Shown here piece after piece: positions 7,669-15,700 of a stretch of 30,002 nt of DNA (its first letter is position 1; each line of letters opens with the position of its first letter). Location of the stretch: positions 1 to 30,002 of the forward strand of contig JAXLWB010000075.1 in the NCBI GenBank assembly GCA_046328715.1, given 5' to 3'. Origin of the DNA: JAXLWB01 sp046328715 (GTDB lineage: Bacteria; Chloroflexota; Anaerolineae; Caldilineales; Caldilineaceae). The position numbers and the translations under genes were made by a program. The notes beneath the pieces are model-generated. The model had not been told where the DNA came from and searched no databases. It was given only the letters and a program-made list of their open reading frames with translations.

Positions 7669-8268
7669 AAGTTTATACGTCACCTTCAACGATCACTGAT
7701 ACTACTATTGCCCTTCGTGTTCATAGTAGGTGGATGTGGTCGTGGACATCAATTCACGGCGTTGGTCAGCGATCCGCCGGTTGATATTGCCGGTTTCTCG
7801 TTGACTGGGTCGGATGGATCGACCTTTAACCTCAATGATCTGCGTGGTAATTACATCTTGGTCAGCTTTGGCTATACTCACTGCCCCGATGTCTGCCCAA
7901 CGACCCTGGCTCAACTTCGAGTGGCGCGTGAGAAGTTAGGTGCTGATGCCAGCAAGATGAAAGTGGTCTTTATTTCGGTCGATCCTGAACGAGATAATGC
8001 CGAGCAGTTGCGTACCTATGCTCATGCCTTTGCCGACGATTTTATTGGGGTGACTGGGAAGGTAGAGGAGATTGACCAGGCTTGTGCTGAATTTGGTGCC
8101 AAGTACAAGATCGATAAGTCGAAGGGTGCCACAGCCGCTGGTTATGAAGTTTCCCACTCGGCCTATGTCTATGTCATCGATCCCAACTTTCAACTGCGGC
8201 TGACCATTCCCTTCGGAGCGCAAGCCGAGGAGATCGCTTCCGACTTGAAGGCGTTGATGGAAGAGTAG
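7663..8268 (+). CDS. SCO1/SenC-family copper chaperone lipoprotein
   Basis: A 201-residue thioredoxin-fold protein. A hydrophobic N-terminus ends in the lipobox IVGGC (C25), so it is probably a membrane-anchored lipoprotein facing outward. The copper site of the SCO family is complete: CPDVC (C74, C78) after FGYTH and the distal His at 165 in VSHSAYVYVIDP. SCO proteins insert or reduce copper at the CuA site of cytochrome c oxidase. The preceding COX11-like gene fits the same pathway, yet no oxidase subunit genes are in the window. Converges with the ECF ATPase gene on the other strand; only 13 bases separate the stops. Confidence 0.95.
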   Translation: MIKFIRHLQRSLILLLPFVFIVGGCGRGHQFTALVSDPPVDIAGFSLTGSDGSTFNLNDLRGNYILVSFGYTHCPDVCPTTLAQLRVAREKLGADASKMKVVFISVDPERDNAEQLRTYAHAFADDFIGVTGKVEEIDQACAEFGAKYKIDKSKGATAAGYEVSHSAYVYVIDPNFQLRLTIPFGAQAEEIASDLKALMEE

Positions 8269-8281
8269 GGTGATTGCGGAT

Positions 8282-10024
8282 TTAGGGAGTCTGACCGAGA
8301 ATTCGTAGTGCTTGATCTACAGTAAAGGGGAGCGCTGCGTGGCTTCCAGTTGGCTTGGTGAGTTGCTCGAAGAGCGCCATGATCGGCGGCACATCAAGCC
8401 CGATCTGGTGCAGTTGTTCTGGCTGCGCAAAGATTTCTGCGGGCGTGCCTTGCATCACGGTCTTGCCCTCCGCCAGCACATAGAGCCGATCACAGATTTC
8501 TGCCAGCTCCTCCATGTTGTGTGAGATCATGACAAGCGTCGTTCCTCCTTTGTGCAAGTCGAGGATGCGCGCCAAGAGTTGTTTACGCCCTTGGGGGTCG
8601 AGTCCGGCAGTTGGCTCATCAAGGACCAAAACCTCCGGTTCCAATGCCAGCACGCCAGCCAGAGCAACCCGCCGCATCTGTCCACCGCTGAGACGGAAGG
8701 TCAGTCGATCTTTGAATTCCTCGAAGCCCAATCCGACCGACTCCATTGCTTTGCGTACCCGTTCCCGCACTTGCTCGCGATTCAGGCCCAAATTGCGCGG
8801 TCCAAAGGCAATGTCATCACCCACATACTGCTCAAAAAGTTGCGACTCGGCAAATTGAAAGACCAATCCCACCTGCTGTCGGGTCTTCTTGACATCCGCT
8901 TTGGGGTCACTCATCTCCTGCCCCAGCACCGTGACCTGCCCTTCATGCGGTCGCAATAAGCCATTAAAATGTTGCACCACCGTCGATTTCCCCGAACCCG
9001 TATGCCCAAGGATGCCAACGATCTCGCCCTTTTTGACCTCCAGGTCAATGTCGTGCAGCGCTTTAACCTCAAGCGGCGTGCCACGCATGTAGTAGTGGAC
9101 AAGCGAGCGGACAGAGATGAGGGGAGGGAGATGGGAGTCAGGTGATTGGGAGATTGAGAGATTGGGGGATTGAGGACTCTCCCAATCTCTCACTCTCCCA
9201 ATTTCGGCAATGAATTCTTCAATCGTCAATACATCATTCGGAAACGCAGCATTCCGCTTGTGCAGTTCGTGTGCCAGTTGGGAAATCGGCGGTACGTCTA
9301 GTTGCAGTTGCTGCAACCGTTCAGGTTGGCTGAAGATCTGGCGGGGCGTGCCTTGCATCACGATCTGGCCCTGGCTCATCACGATCACCCGATCCGCCTG
9401 GAGCGCTTCGTTCATAAAGTGGGTGATGGCGACAATCGTGCGCCCTTGCTCTCGGTGCAAACGCTCCGCAATCGCCAGCACTTCCTTACGCCCGAGCGGG
9501 TCAAGCATGGCGGTTGATTCATCGAAGACGATCACTTCCGGCTGCATCGCCAGCACGCCTGCAATACAGATGCGCTGCTTCTGACCACCGGAAAGCATGT
9601 GTGGTGCCCGATGACGAAACGGCTGCATCTCAACCTGTTCCAACGACCAATCGACCCGTTGCAGGATCTCGCTGCGCGGTATGCCCAGGTTTTCAGGGCC
9701 AAAGGCGATGTCTTCCTCCACGATCGTCGCTACAATCTGGTTATCGGGGGTTTGGAAGACCATGCCCACGGTCGAACGAATCGGACGTAGATGACGCTTC
9801 TCTTTTGTGTTCCACTCCTTTACCCAGACATCGCCCTGAGTCGGCAAGAGCAAGCCGTTGAGATGGCGCGCCAAAGTTGACTTGCCCGATCCGTTCGCAC
9901 CCAGGATCACAAGGTATTCGCCCTGCTCAATGGTTAAATCAATTCCATTCAGCGCCTGCACGGGTTGTCCGCCTTCGGGCTGAAAGGTGTGATGAAGATT
10001 TTGGATGCGAATGATCGACGGCAA
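8282..10024 (-). CDS. Energy-coupling factor transporter ATPase, two ATPase domains fused
   Basis: A 580-residue protein holding two complete ABC ATPases of the ECF (EcfA/CbiO) type. Domain 1 (about 1-272): Walker A GANGSGKST at 42-50, signature LSGGQKQR near 145, Walker B VIVFDESTAMLDP. Domain 2 (about 302-580): Walker A GHTGSGKST near 340, LSGGQMRR near 445, Walker B VLVLDEPTAGLDP. These ATPases drive vitamin or metal uptake with an EcfT membrane subunit and an S component, neither of which is in the window, so substrate is unknown. The linker (residues 274-300, VRDWESPQSPNLSISQSPDS) is encoded by an inverted heptamer repeat like those between genes. Start is TTG at 10024 with GAGG 5 bases upstream. 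It follows proB by 15 bases on the same strand. Confidence 0.92.
   Translation of the reverse strand: MPSIIRIQNLHHTFQPEGGQPVQALNGIDLTIEQGEYLVILGANGSGKSTLARHLNGLLLPTQGDVWVKEWNTKEKRHLRPIRSTVGMVFQTPDNQIVATIVEEDIAFGPENLGIPRSEILQRVDWSLEQVEMQPFRHRAPHMLSGGQKQRICIAGVLAMQPEVIVFDESTAMLDPLGRKEVLAIAERLHREQGRTIVAITHFMNEALQADRVIVMSQGQIVMQGTPRQIFSQPERLQQLQLDVPPISQLAHELHKRNAAFPNDVLTIEEFIAEIGRVRDWESPQSPNLSISQSPDSHLPPLISVRSLVHYYMRGTPLEVKALHDIDLEVKKGEIVGILGHTGSGKSTVVQHFNGLLRPHEGQVTVLGQEMSDPKADVKKTRQQVGLVFQFAESQLFEQYVGDDIAFGPRNLGLNREQVRERVRKAMESVGLGFEEFKDRLTFRLSGGQMRRVALAGVLALEPEVLVLDEPTAGLDPQGRKQLLARILDLHKGGTTLVMISHNMEELAEICDRLYVLAEGKTVMQGTPAEIFAQPEQLHQIGLDVPPIMALFEQLTKPTGSHAALPFTVDQALRILGQTP
9144..9205. repeat. 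Inverted heptamer repeat inside the ECF ATPase linker
   Basis: On the plus strand 9144-9174 is built from variants of GAGATTG/GGATTGA and 9177-9205 from the complementary CAATCTC type, separated by only a few bases. It is in frame within the fused ATPase gene and encodes the Ser/Pro/Gln-rich linker between its two domains without a stop codon. Confidence 0.85.
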
Positions 10025-10039
10025 AGAGACCTCGGTGAA

Positions 10040-11155
10040 TCACTCTGTTAACACAATCAGATTATTGCGATGGACGACTTCGTCGCTGTAACTGTAGCCG
10101 AGAATTTCGGCGATTTGGTCGGTTTTATGGCCTATGATCTTGTGCGTATCCTCGCTGCTATAGGCAACCAGACCGCGCGCCAATTCATGATGCTCTTTGT
10201 CCACTATCGAGACCGTATCGCCACGGTCAAAGATCCCTTCGACGGCTTTGATACCAGCGGGCAACAAACTGCGTCCCTGTTGGATAAGCGCCTTGGCTGC
10301 ACCCGCATCGACAAAGAGTCTGCCGGCTGGTTTGGGACCTGCCAGAATCCACTGCTTGCGGCTCTGTAAGGGGTCAAGCGCCACAAAATGGGTGCCGATC
10401 GCCTCGCCCGCTACCACCCGGATCACCACGTTCGGCTCACGACCGGCTGCGATCACGACCTCGGCACCGGCGTGGCGGGCAATCGTGGCCGCCTGGAGCT
10501 TGGTAGCCATCCCACCCGTGCCCAACCCCGTCTCCGTGCCGCCTGCCAAGGAACGCAGGTCATCATCGATCTTGTGAACCTGGCGAATCAACTGTGCGTT
10601 GGGATCTTTGCGTGGGTCGGCAGTATAGAGTCCCGCCTGATCGGTGAGTAGGAGCAGGATATCGGCATTGACCAGCGTCGCCACCAGCGCCGAGAGATTG
10701 TCGTTGTCTCCCACCCGGATCTCTTCGGTAGCAACTGCGTCGTTCTCATTGACCACAGGCACAATGCGCTGTTCGAGCAGGGCCTGGAAGGTATTGCGGG
10801 CGTTCAAAAAGCGTCGTCGGTGTTCCACATCAGCACGGGTGAGCAGGATCTGACCAGTGTGGACGCCGTAGATGTCGAACAACTGCTCCCAAGCGCGCAT
10901 TACCTGAGGTTGACCGACGGCGGCCAACAACTGTTTGCTGACGATCCCTGCTGGCAAATTAGGGAAGTCAAGCCGTGCCCGTCCTGCCGCAACTGCCGCC
11001 GAGGTGACGACGATCACATCGTGGCCGGTTTTAAAAAGTTCGGCACACTGGCGCACCAGATCGACCATACGTGCCCGGTCCAGTTGCTTCGTGCCACCGG
11101 TCAGCACACTGGTTCCCAATTTGACCACAATTCGCTTGCAATTGTTCACTTTCAT
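10040..11155 (-). CDS. proB: Glutamate 5-kinase
   Basis: A 371-residue protein with an amino-acid kinase domain (RIVVKLGTSVLTGG at the N-terminus, VTSAAVAAG, NENDAVATEEIRVGDNDNLSA, LLTDQAGLYTADPR) followed by a C-terminal PUA domain (about 280-360, DAGAAKALIQQGRSLLPAGI). It phosphorylates glutamate to gamma-glutamyl phosphate, the first step of proline synthesis, normally feedback-inhibited by proline. No proA is in the window. I prefer ATG at 11155, where family similarity begins, over the GTG at 11164; no strong ribosome binding site helps decide. It is the first gene of a probable two-gene minus-strand unit with the ECF ATPase. Confidence 0.95.
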   Translation of the reverse strand: MKVNNCKRIVVKLGTSVLTGGTKQLDRARMVDLVRQCAELFKTGHDVIVVTSAAVAAGRARLDFPNLPAGIVSKQLLAAVGQPQVMRAWEQLFDIYGVHTGQILLTRADVEHRRRFLNARNTFQALLEQRIVPVVNENDAVATEEIRVGDNDNLSALVATLVNADILLLLTDQAGLYTADPRKDPNAQLIRQVHKIDDDLRSLAGGTETGLGTGGMATKLQAATIARHAGAEVVIAAGREPNVVIRVVAGEAIGTHFVALDPLQSRKQWILAGPKPAGRLFVDAGAAKALIQQGRSLLPAGIKAVEGIFDRGDTVSIVDKEHHELARGLVAYSSEDTHKIIGHKTDQIAEILGYSYSDEVVHRNNLIVLTE

Positions 11156-11184
11156 AACTTTCACTGCCTATCCATGTTGCTTCA

Positions 11185-11837
11185 CTACTTCAAGTCAGGG
11201 CGCTGCATGTCCGAATCAATCCGCAACTTGGTCGACCGTCTTTTTCCGTCGACCGTTGTCGTCGAGGTATCGATCAACGAAATCATCGGCTGACCGTTGT
11301 ACTGTTTGAACCACTGGTTGAATTGAAGCTGGCTTGTGATAAATGCTTCACTGCCACTTTGTCGCCAGGCAGGACGGGCCAACAATCGGCGTTGCAAAGC
11401 TCATCCTCGCAGACCAGGGCCAAATAATGAATGGTCGAAATATAGCGCCGTTCGATGCAACTCTCTAAATTCGCCGGAACCCCGCAGCCTGCCCCAAAGA
11501 GTACCACTGGACGCCCTGCCTGATGAATATTTTTACACAGACGCAGCCATTGCTCGAAAAACGAACGGTACTGTTCGTCAGGACGGTCAAACGCCGCGCT
11601 CCAAAGGATATCGGCATCTAGCAGAATCGCCTCCTCGACTTTGCCAAGCAGCGCATTGCAGACCGTTGATTTCCCCGCTCCACTCGCCCCTGAGACGACC
11701 AACAAAGGCAACCGGCGAAATGGATGAGGATGCCCGCATTCAGGACAGAGGGCAAGGGCATCCCGGGAATTGAGGGGATCGGTTTGGATCGTTTTATCGG
11801 CTCGATACTGACCGCAAAGATGGCAGACGTTGAACAT
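11185..11837 (-). pseudogene. Zinc-ribbon plus P-loop kinase-like protein, one frameshift
   Basis: The reading frame from ATG 11837 gives a small zinc ribbon (CHLC at 5-8, CPECGH at 31-36), then a P-loop GASGAGKST (50-58) and ILLDADILW, as in small adenylate/shikimate-kinase-like NTPases of unclear substrate. After LALVCEDEL the frame changes near 11397: adding one base to the AAA run at 11396-11398 joins it to LQRRLLARPAWR, FNQWFKQ and PMISLIDTS, a natural ending for this family, giving about 217 residues. Unrepaired, the protein would end in an unrelated tail at 11283. One homopolymer indel fits either a sequencing error or a recent mutation. No ribosome binding site; a promoter-like GTTATA/TAACAA pair lies close upstream, so the transcript may be nearly leaderless. 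Confidence 0.7.
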
Positions 11838-11850
11838 GACGAGAGCTTGT

Positions 11851-11878
11851 GTTATACTTTTTATCACAAAAGTATAAC
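11851..11878. promoter_or_regulatory. Perfect 11-bp inverted repeat, candidate operator between kinase and vapBC
   Basis: GTTATACTTTT (11851-11861) and AAAAGTATAAC (11868-11878) are exact complements around a 6-base centre in the divergent intergenic region. On the minus strand the element offers TTGTTA and TATAAC hexamers 18 bases apart, a plausible promoter for the kinase-like gene. Antitoxins with SpoVT/AbrB folds usually bind inverted repeats to repress their own operon, so this is the likely binding site of the adjacent antitoxin. A TATACT hexamer at 11889-11894 could be the -10 element of vapBC. Confidence 0.65.
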
Positions 11879-11916
11879 AAGGTTTGCCTATACTAGGGAA
11901 TGGGAGGGTAGTTTGA

Positions 11917-12183
11917 ATGCTTCATTCAGTTGAAACTACAAAGGTCAGTGACGTGGTGACGGTTTCCAGCAAAGGTTGGGTCGTTATCCCTGCAGAATAC
12001 CGCAAGAAATATGGTCTTCATGCTGGCAAAGCGGTTACGATTATCGATTATGGTGGTGTTTTGGCGATTGTCCCACTCTTATCCAATCCTATCAACCAGG
12101 CTCGTGGGCTACTTGCCGGTAAGAGATCCTTAACACAAGCGCTACTGCGTGATCGCCAGACGGAGAGCGCCCGTGAGCAATGA
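11917..12183 (+). CDS. vapB: AbrB/MazE-fold antitoxin (VapB type)
   Basis: An 88-residue protein with a SpoVT/AbrB swapped-hairpin DNA-binding domain (VTVSSKGWVVIPAEYRKKYGLHAGKAVTI spread over residues 14-46) and a C-terminal tail that would wrap the toxin. It should neutralise the PIN-domain toxin encoded immediately downstream and repress the operon. Start at 11917 has a strong GGGAGGG 9 bases upstream. The last 11 bases overlap the toxin start, typical of translational coupling in toxin-antitoxin pairs. The upstream 11-bp inverted repeat is a likely operator. Confidence 0.88.
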   Translation: MLHSVETTKVSDVVTVSSKGWVVIPAEYRKKYGLHAGKAVTIIDYGGVLAIVPLLSNPINQARGLLAGKRSLTQALLRDRQTESAREQ

Positions 12184-12595
12184 GTCCGTTCCCTGTTATA
12201 TCTTGGATAGCTTCGCACTTCTGGCATTTTTAGAAAATGAAGCGGGTGCAGCAATTGTACAAGAAAAGCTACAAGCTGCCGCCAAAGGCGAGCTTCAACT
12301 CTACCTACCAACGATTAACCTAGGCGAAATGGTTTATATCATTGAACGAGAACGCGGGCTTTCGGACGCACAGCTTGCCCTAGCGCAGATTCGCCAACTG
12401 CCGATTCACCTACTGGAGACCGATCTTTCACGGATTTTGGCCGCTGCCCATATCAAAGCCCAAACTCCGATTTCCTACGCCGATGCGTTTGTCGTGGCAG
12501 CCGCTCACGAGTTACAAGCAACGATCTTGACTGGTGATCCGGAATTCAGAAAAATTGGGCCATCGGTTCAGATCGATTGGTTGCCCCAAGCGTGA
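12173..12595 (+). CDS. vapC: PIN-domain ribonuclease toxin (VapC type)
   Basis: A 140-residue PIN domain. The acidic residues that bind Mg2+ in VapC nucleases are present: D12 (ILDSFALL), E52 (NLGEMVY), D104 (SYADAFV) and D122 (LTGDPEF). VapC toxins cut tRNA or rRNA when released from the antitoxin. Start is taken as GTG 12173, 7 bases after GGAG; it overlaps the antitoxin stop by 11 bases. An alternative GTG at 12149 would add eight residues not expected in the family. The RNA target cannot be predicted. Confidence 0.92.
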   Translation: MSNESVPCYILDSFALLAFLENEAGAAIVQEKLQAAAKGELQLYLPTINLGEMVYIIERERGLSDAQLALAQIRQLPIHLLETDLSRILAAAHIKAQTPISYADAFVVAAAHELQATILTGDPEFRKIGPSVQIDWLPQA

Positions 12596-12735
12596 CTCTA
12601 ATTCTCCAAATCTAATCTCGATTGTGGGGATGACCAACATTTCTGCGGTTGCAAGCACGCACGTACGGAACCGCAATCCACTGTGGTCGCTCCAACCGCT
12701 TGATCAAATCTGAGAATCCTGCATGCACTTTGTTT
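12596..12735. other. Gap between vapC and the giant membrane gene: repeat remnant and small hairpin
   Basis: The first 35 bases carry degraded AATCTCT/AATCTCG-type units. TGCGGTT and AACCGCA (about 12641-12676) are complementary, and CACCA/TGGTG with a 5-base loop lies near 12740, just inside the end of the minus-strand gene. The two genes converge here, so the region may hold their terminators; no T-run makes this certain. Confidence 0.4.
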
Positions 12736-15700
12736 TTAAACACCAGGAGTTGGTGAAACGAACTTTCTCAACCTGCCCAGCGGCAACGCTTTGCCCACGA
12801 TCGCCATCTCCTCGCCTTTGAACGAACCCGTGAGCACCAACCCAACCAGATAGACAAATTCGCTGAGCAGGACAGCCAGCCAGAGGTTGACGCCGAGTAC
12901 GATCAGTCCATAACAGGCGGCACCCATAAGCAGAACCGCTAGCAAGGGTGGCACAAAGATCGTGAACCAGGGCACAGGGCCGATGTTGCGGCGCACCGAG
13001 TAGTAGAAGGGGAAGAGCAGGCTAAATTCGGAGAAGATGGTGGTAAAGGCGGCGGCGACATAGCCAAAGCGTGGAATCAAGAGCAAGTTGCCGACCACGT
13101 TAAAGACGACGCCGATGATAAAAGCACGCGTCAAGTAGCGCTGCTGGTTGACCGAGATCAGGGCGTACTGGGTGACGCTGTTGACAAAGCCAATCGGGAT
13201 GCTCCAGATGATCACACGCAGCGCCAGGTCGCCGCCGCCGATCAGGTGGAAGCTGCGGCCAAAAAGATTCCAGGTTTCGGGAATGTCGAGAAACTCGCTG
13301 CCGCCGACAACGCTGATCATCGGGCGGGCGAGGAAGGTGACGGTCATGGCCAGCGGCAGGCCGACGATGACGAGTAGGCGCAGGCAGAGCACGTAGGCGC
13401 GCAGCAGATCGCCGCCTTCCCGTTTGGCGTAGCGGCTCATAAGCGGGAAAACCGCCATCGTGAAGAGACTGGGGATGATGTTTAAGCCATCCAGGTATTT
13501 GAGACCCACGCTGTAAAGGCCGACACTCATAGCACCAGCCAGTGGACGCAAAATCCAGACATCGATGCGCCAGAAGATGGTGGCGAGCAGATGGTTGATC
13601 ATCAGTGCACCGCTGTTGGCAAACATCCAACGTTGTAGTGAGCGATCTGGCTGCCACTGTGGCTTAAAGAGGGTGCGGCGTAGCTCCATCCAGAGCAGTA
13701 ATAGACCAAAGAGGTTAACGATCACACTGACCAGCGCCAGCCCAACAAAGCTCCATCCTAGCAGTAGCACTAACATGCCGAGTGTTACCTTGACCATATT
13801 GGCAGCGGTCGAGAGACCGGCGGGATACTCCATTTTCTCAAAGGCATTGAAACAGTTGCTCAAGCCGTCGGCCCAGTTGGAAAAGAGCATCGAGAGCGAG
13901 AGCAGTGCAATGGCCTGAATTTCAAGCATGCCAATACCCTGGATATTCTGGGCGTCGATCAAAGTAAACGGGCCGAGTGCCAGCTTGAAATCGGTTCCGC
14001 CAATCACCCAATAGACCCAGATCACTGCCATCAGGATCGGCATCGAAATCAGCCAGAAGAGCGTGCGCAAAATTGTCACATTGGTCAGGTAGCGGCTGGA
14101 GCGCCCTTTATCCTCGGCCACATCGCGGGTGAGCAGGGTACCCAATCCGTAGCGGCTAACGATCTCAAAGACCCCGTAAATTGCCACCACAAAGTACCAT
14201 TGCCCGGTGCCCTCTTTGCCCAACAGACGCACATACATGGCGGCGTAGGCAAAATCGAGCACCTTGTTGGTCAAACTCAAAATGGTGGGGATTAGCGTGT
14301 TCTTGGCAACCAGATGCACATCACCTGCTTCACCCACTGGTCGATAGAAGCGCCCCCAAGCCCAATATCCGCCGAGTAAAATCGTCGACATCAGCGCCAG
14401 AAACGAGACGTACAGCCCCAGTTTGTAGCTCATCGGCGTGTAGATGAAGCGCACAGTCCACTGTCCATCTTTGGGGATGTAGACGGCACGCAACGCGCCA
14501 TCCGCTCGGTAGATCGGCGTCTCTTCTTCCTCGTTTTCGCCTGCGCCAAACGGACGGATATAAGCCTTCCACCCAGGGAACCAGGCATCGGCCAAGACCA
14601 ACCAACCTCGGTCGCTCAGGTTGACATCGACAAAGACTTCGTTGGCCGTTGCCCGACTGATCTGTGCCTCGCGCAGTTGTGGGCTGGAGGGGGTGAGTGC
14701 GGCAGGGTCGGCGGGAGGTTGTTCGATGAGGGCGGTTTTGCGAAAATCGAGAGATTGGAGATTGGAGATTGGGAAATTGGAAGATTGTTCAACTTGCGGC
14801 ACGATGAAGGTGCGGGGGAGCACTTCTTGGTTTTCGTAGACGGCGATGCTGGGGTCGCGGTAGATCTCTTTCCAGGTTGGATTGGGCAGGTAGCGCTCGG
14901 TGAGCACATATTTGACGTTGAGCAGATCGAGCAACGGGTTGTTGAGCACGGCGTAGGGATCCCCCGTTGCCTGTGCCGAAAGGTCGCCACGCAGGGGCGC
15001 AATACGGTTATAGAGTAGGCCGTGTTCGGCCTGCGGTTGAATCTGCTCCATCAACTGCGCATATTGACGCGGAATCACCGAATCGTAACCGCGTAGATCC
15101 TGCCAGCCGTAATACATGCCGACATTGGCCCAGAAGGTCTGCTCGTCGGTTGCCTGGAAGGTGGTGAAGCGGAATTGCGGATTTTGGGTTGCAGATTGCG
15201 AATTGCGAATTGCGAGATCGATCCCTTCACGCTCGTTGATAAATTTCACGACGGGCGGAATGTTTTCTGGACGCAGAGGCGAGAGAGAGACGTCGCTGCT
15301 GGGATTGAAGCGACCGTGGGCGGCGTAGAGATCGAGAGCTGCAAACGCAATCAGGAGATAGGGAGATAGGGAAGTGAGGAGTTTTCTGCTCCCCTTATCG
15401 CCCCATCTCCCTATCTCCTTATAAGCATAAGAGATAATTCCTATCAGCAACCCACTCCCCACTGCCACCAATCCAAAGTGCAACAAATTACCCGCCTGGT
15501 AGCCCCAGAACATGCGACCATCGGCAAAGGCGTTCTGTGCCAGGTCGCTGCCATCGACGATGCGTTGGGCAAAGGCCACGAAGGGCGCGGGGTAGAATTT
15601 GCTCAAGGCAAGGACTGCTAAGATGGCGAGTCCTGCGAGGGTGGTCAACATGGAGATTAAGAGTACGGAGTACGGAATGCGGAATGAGAATTGCGGATTG

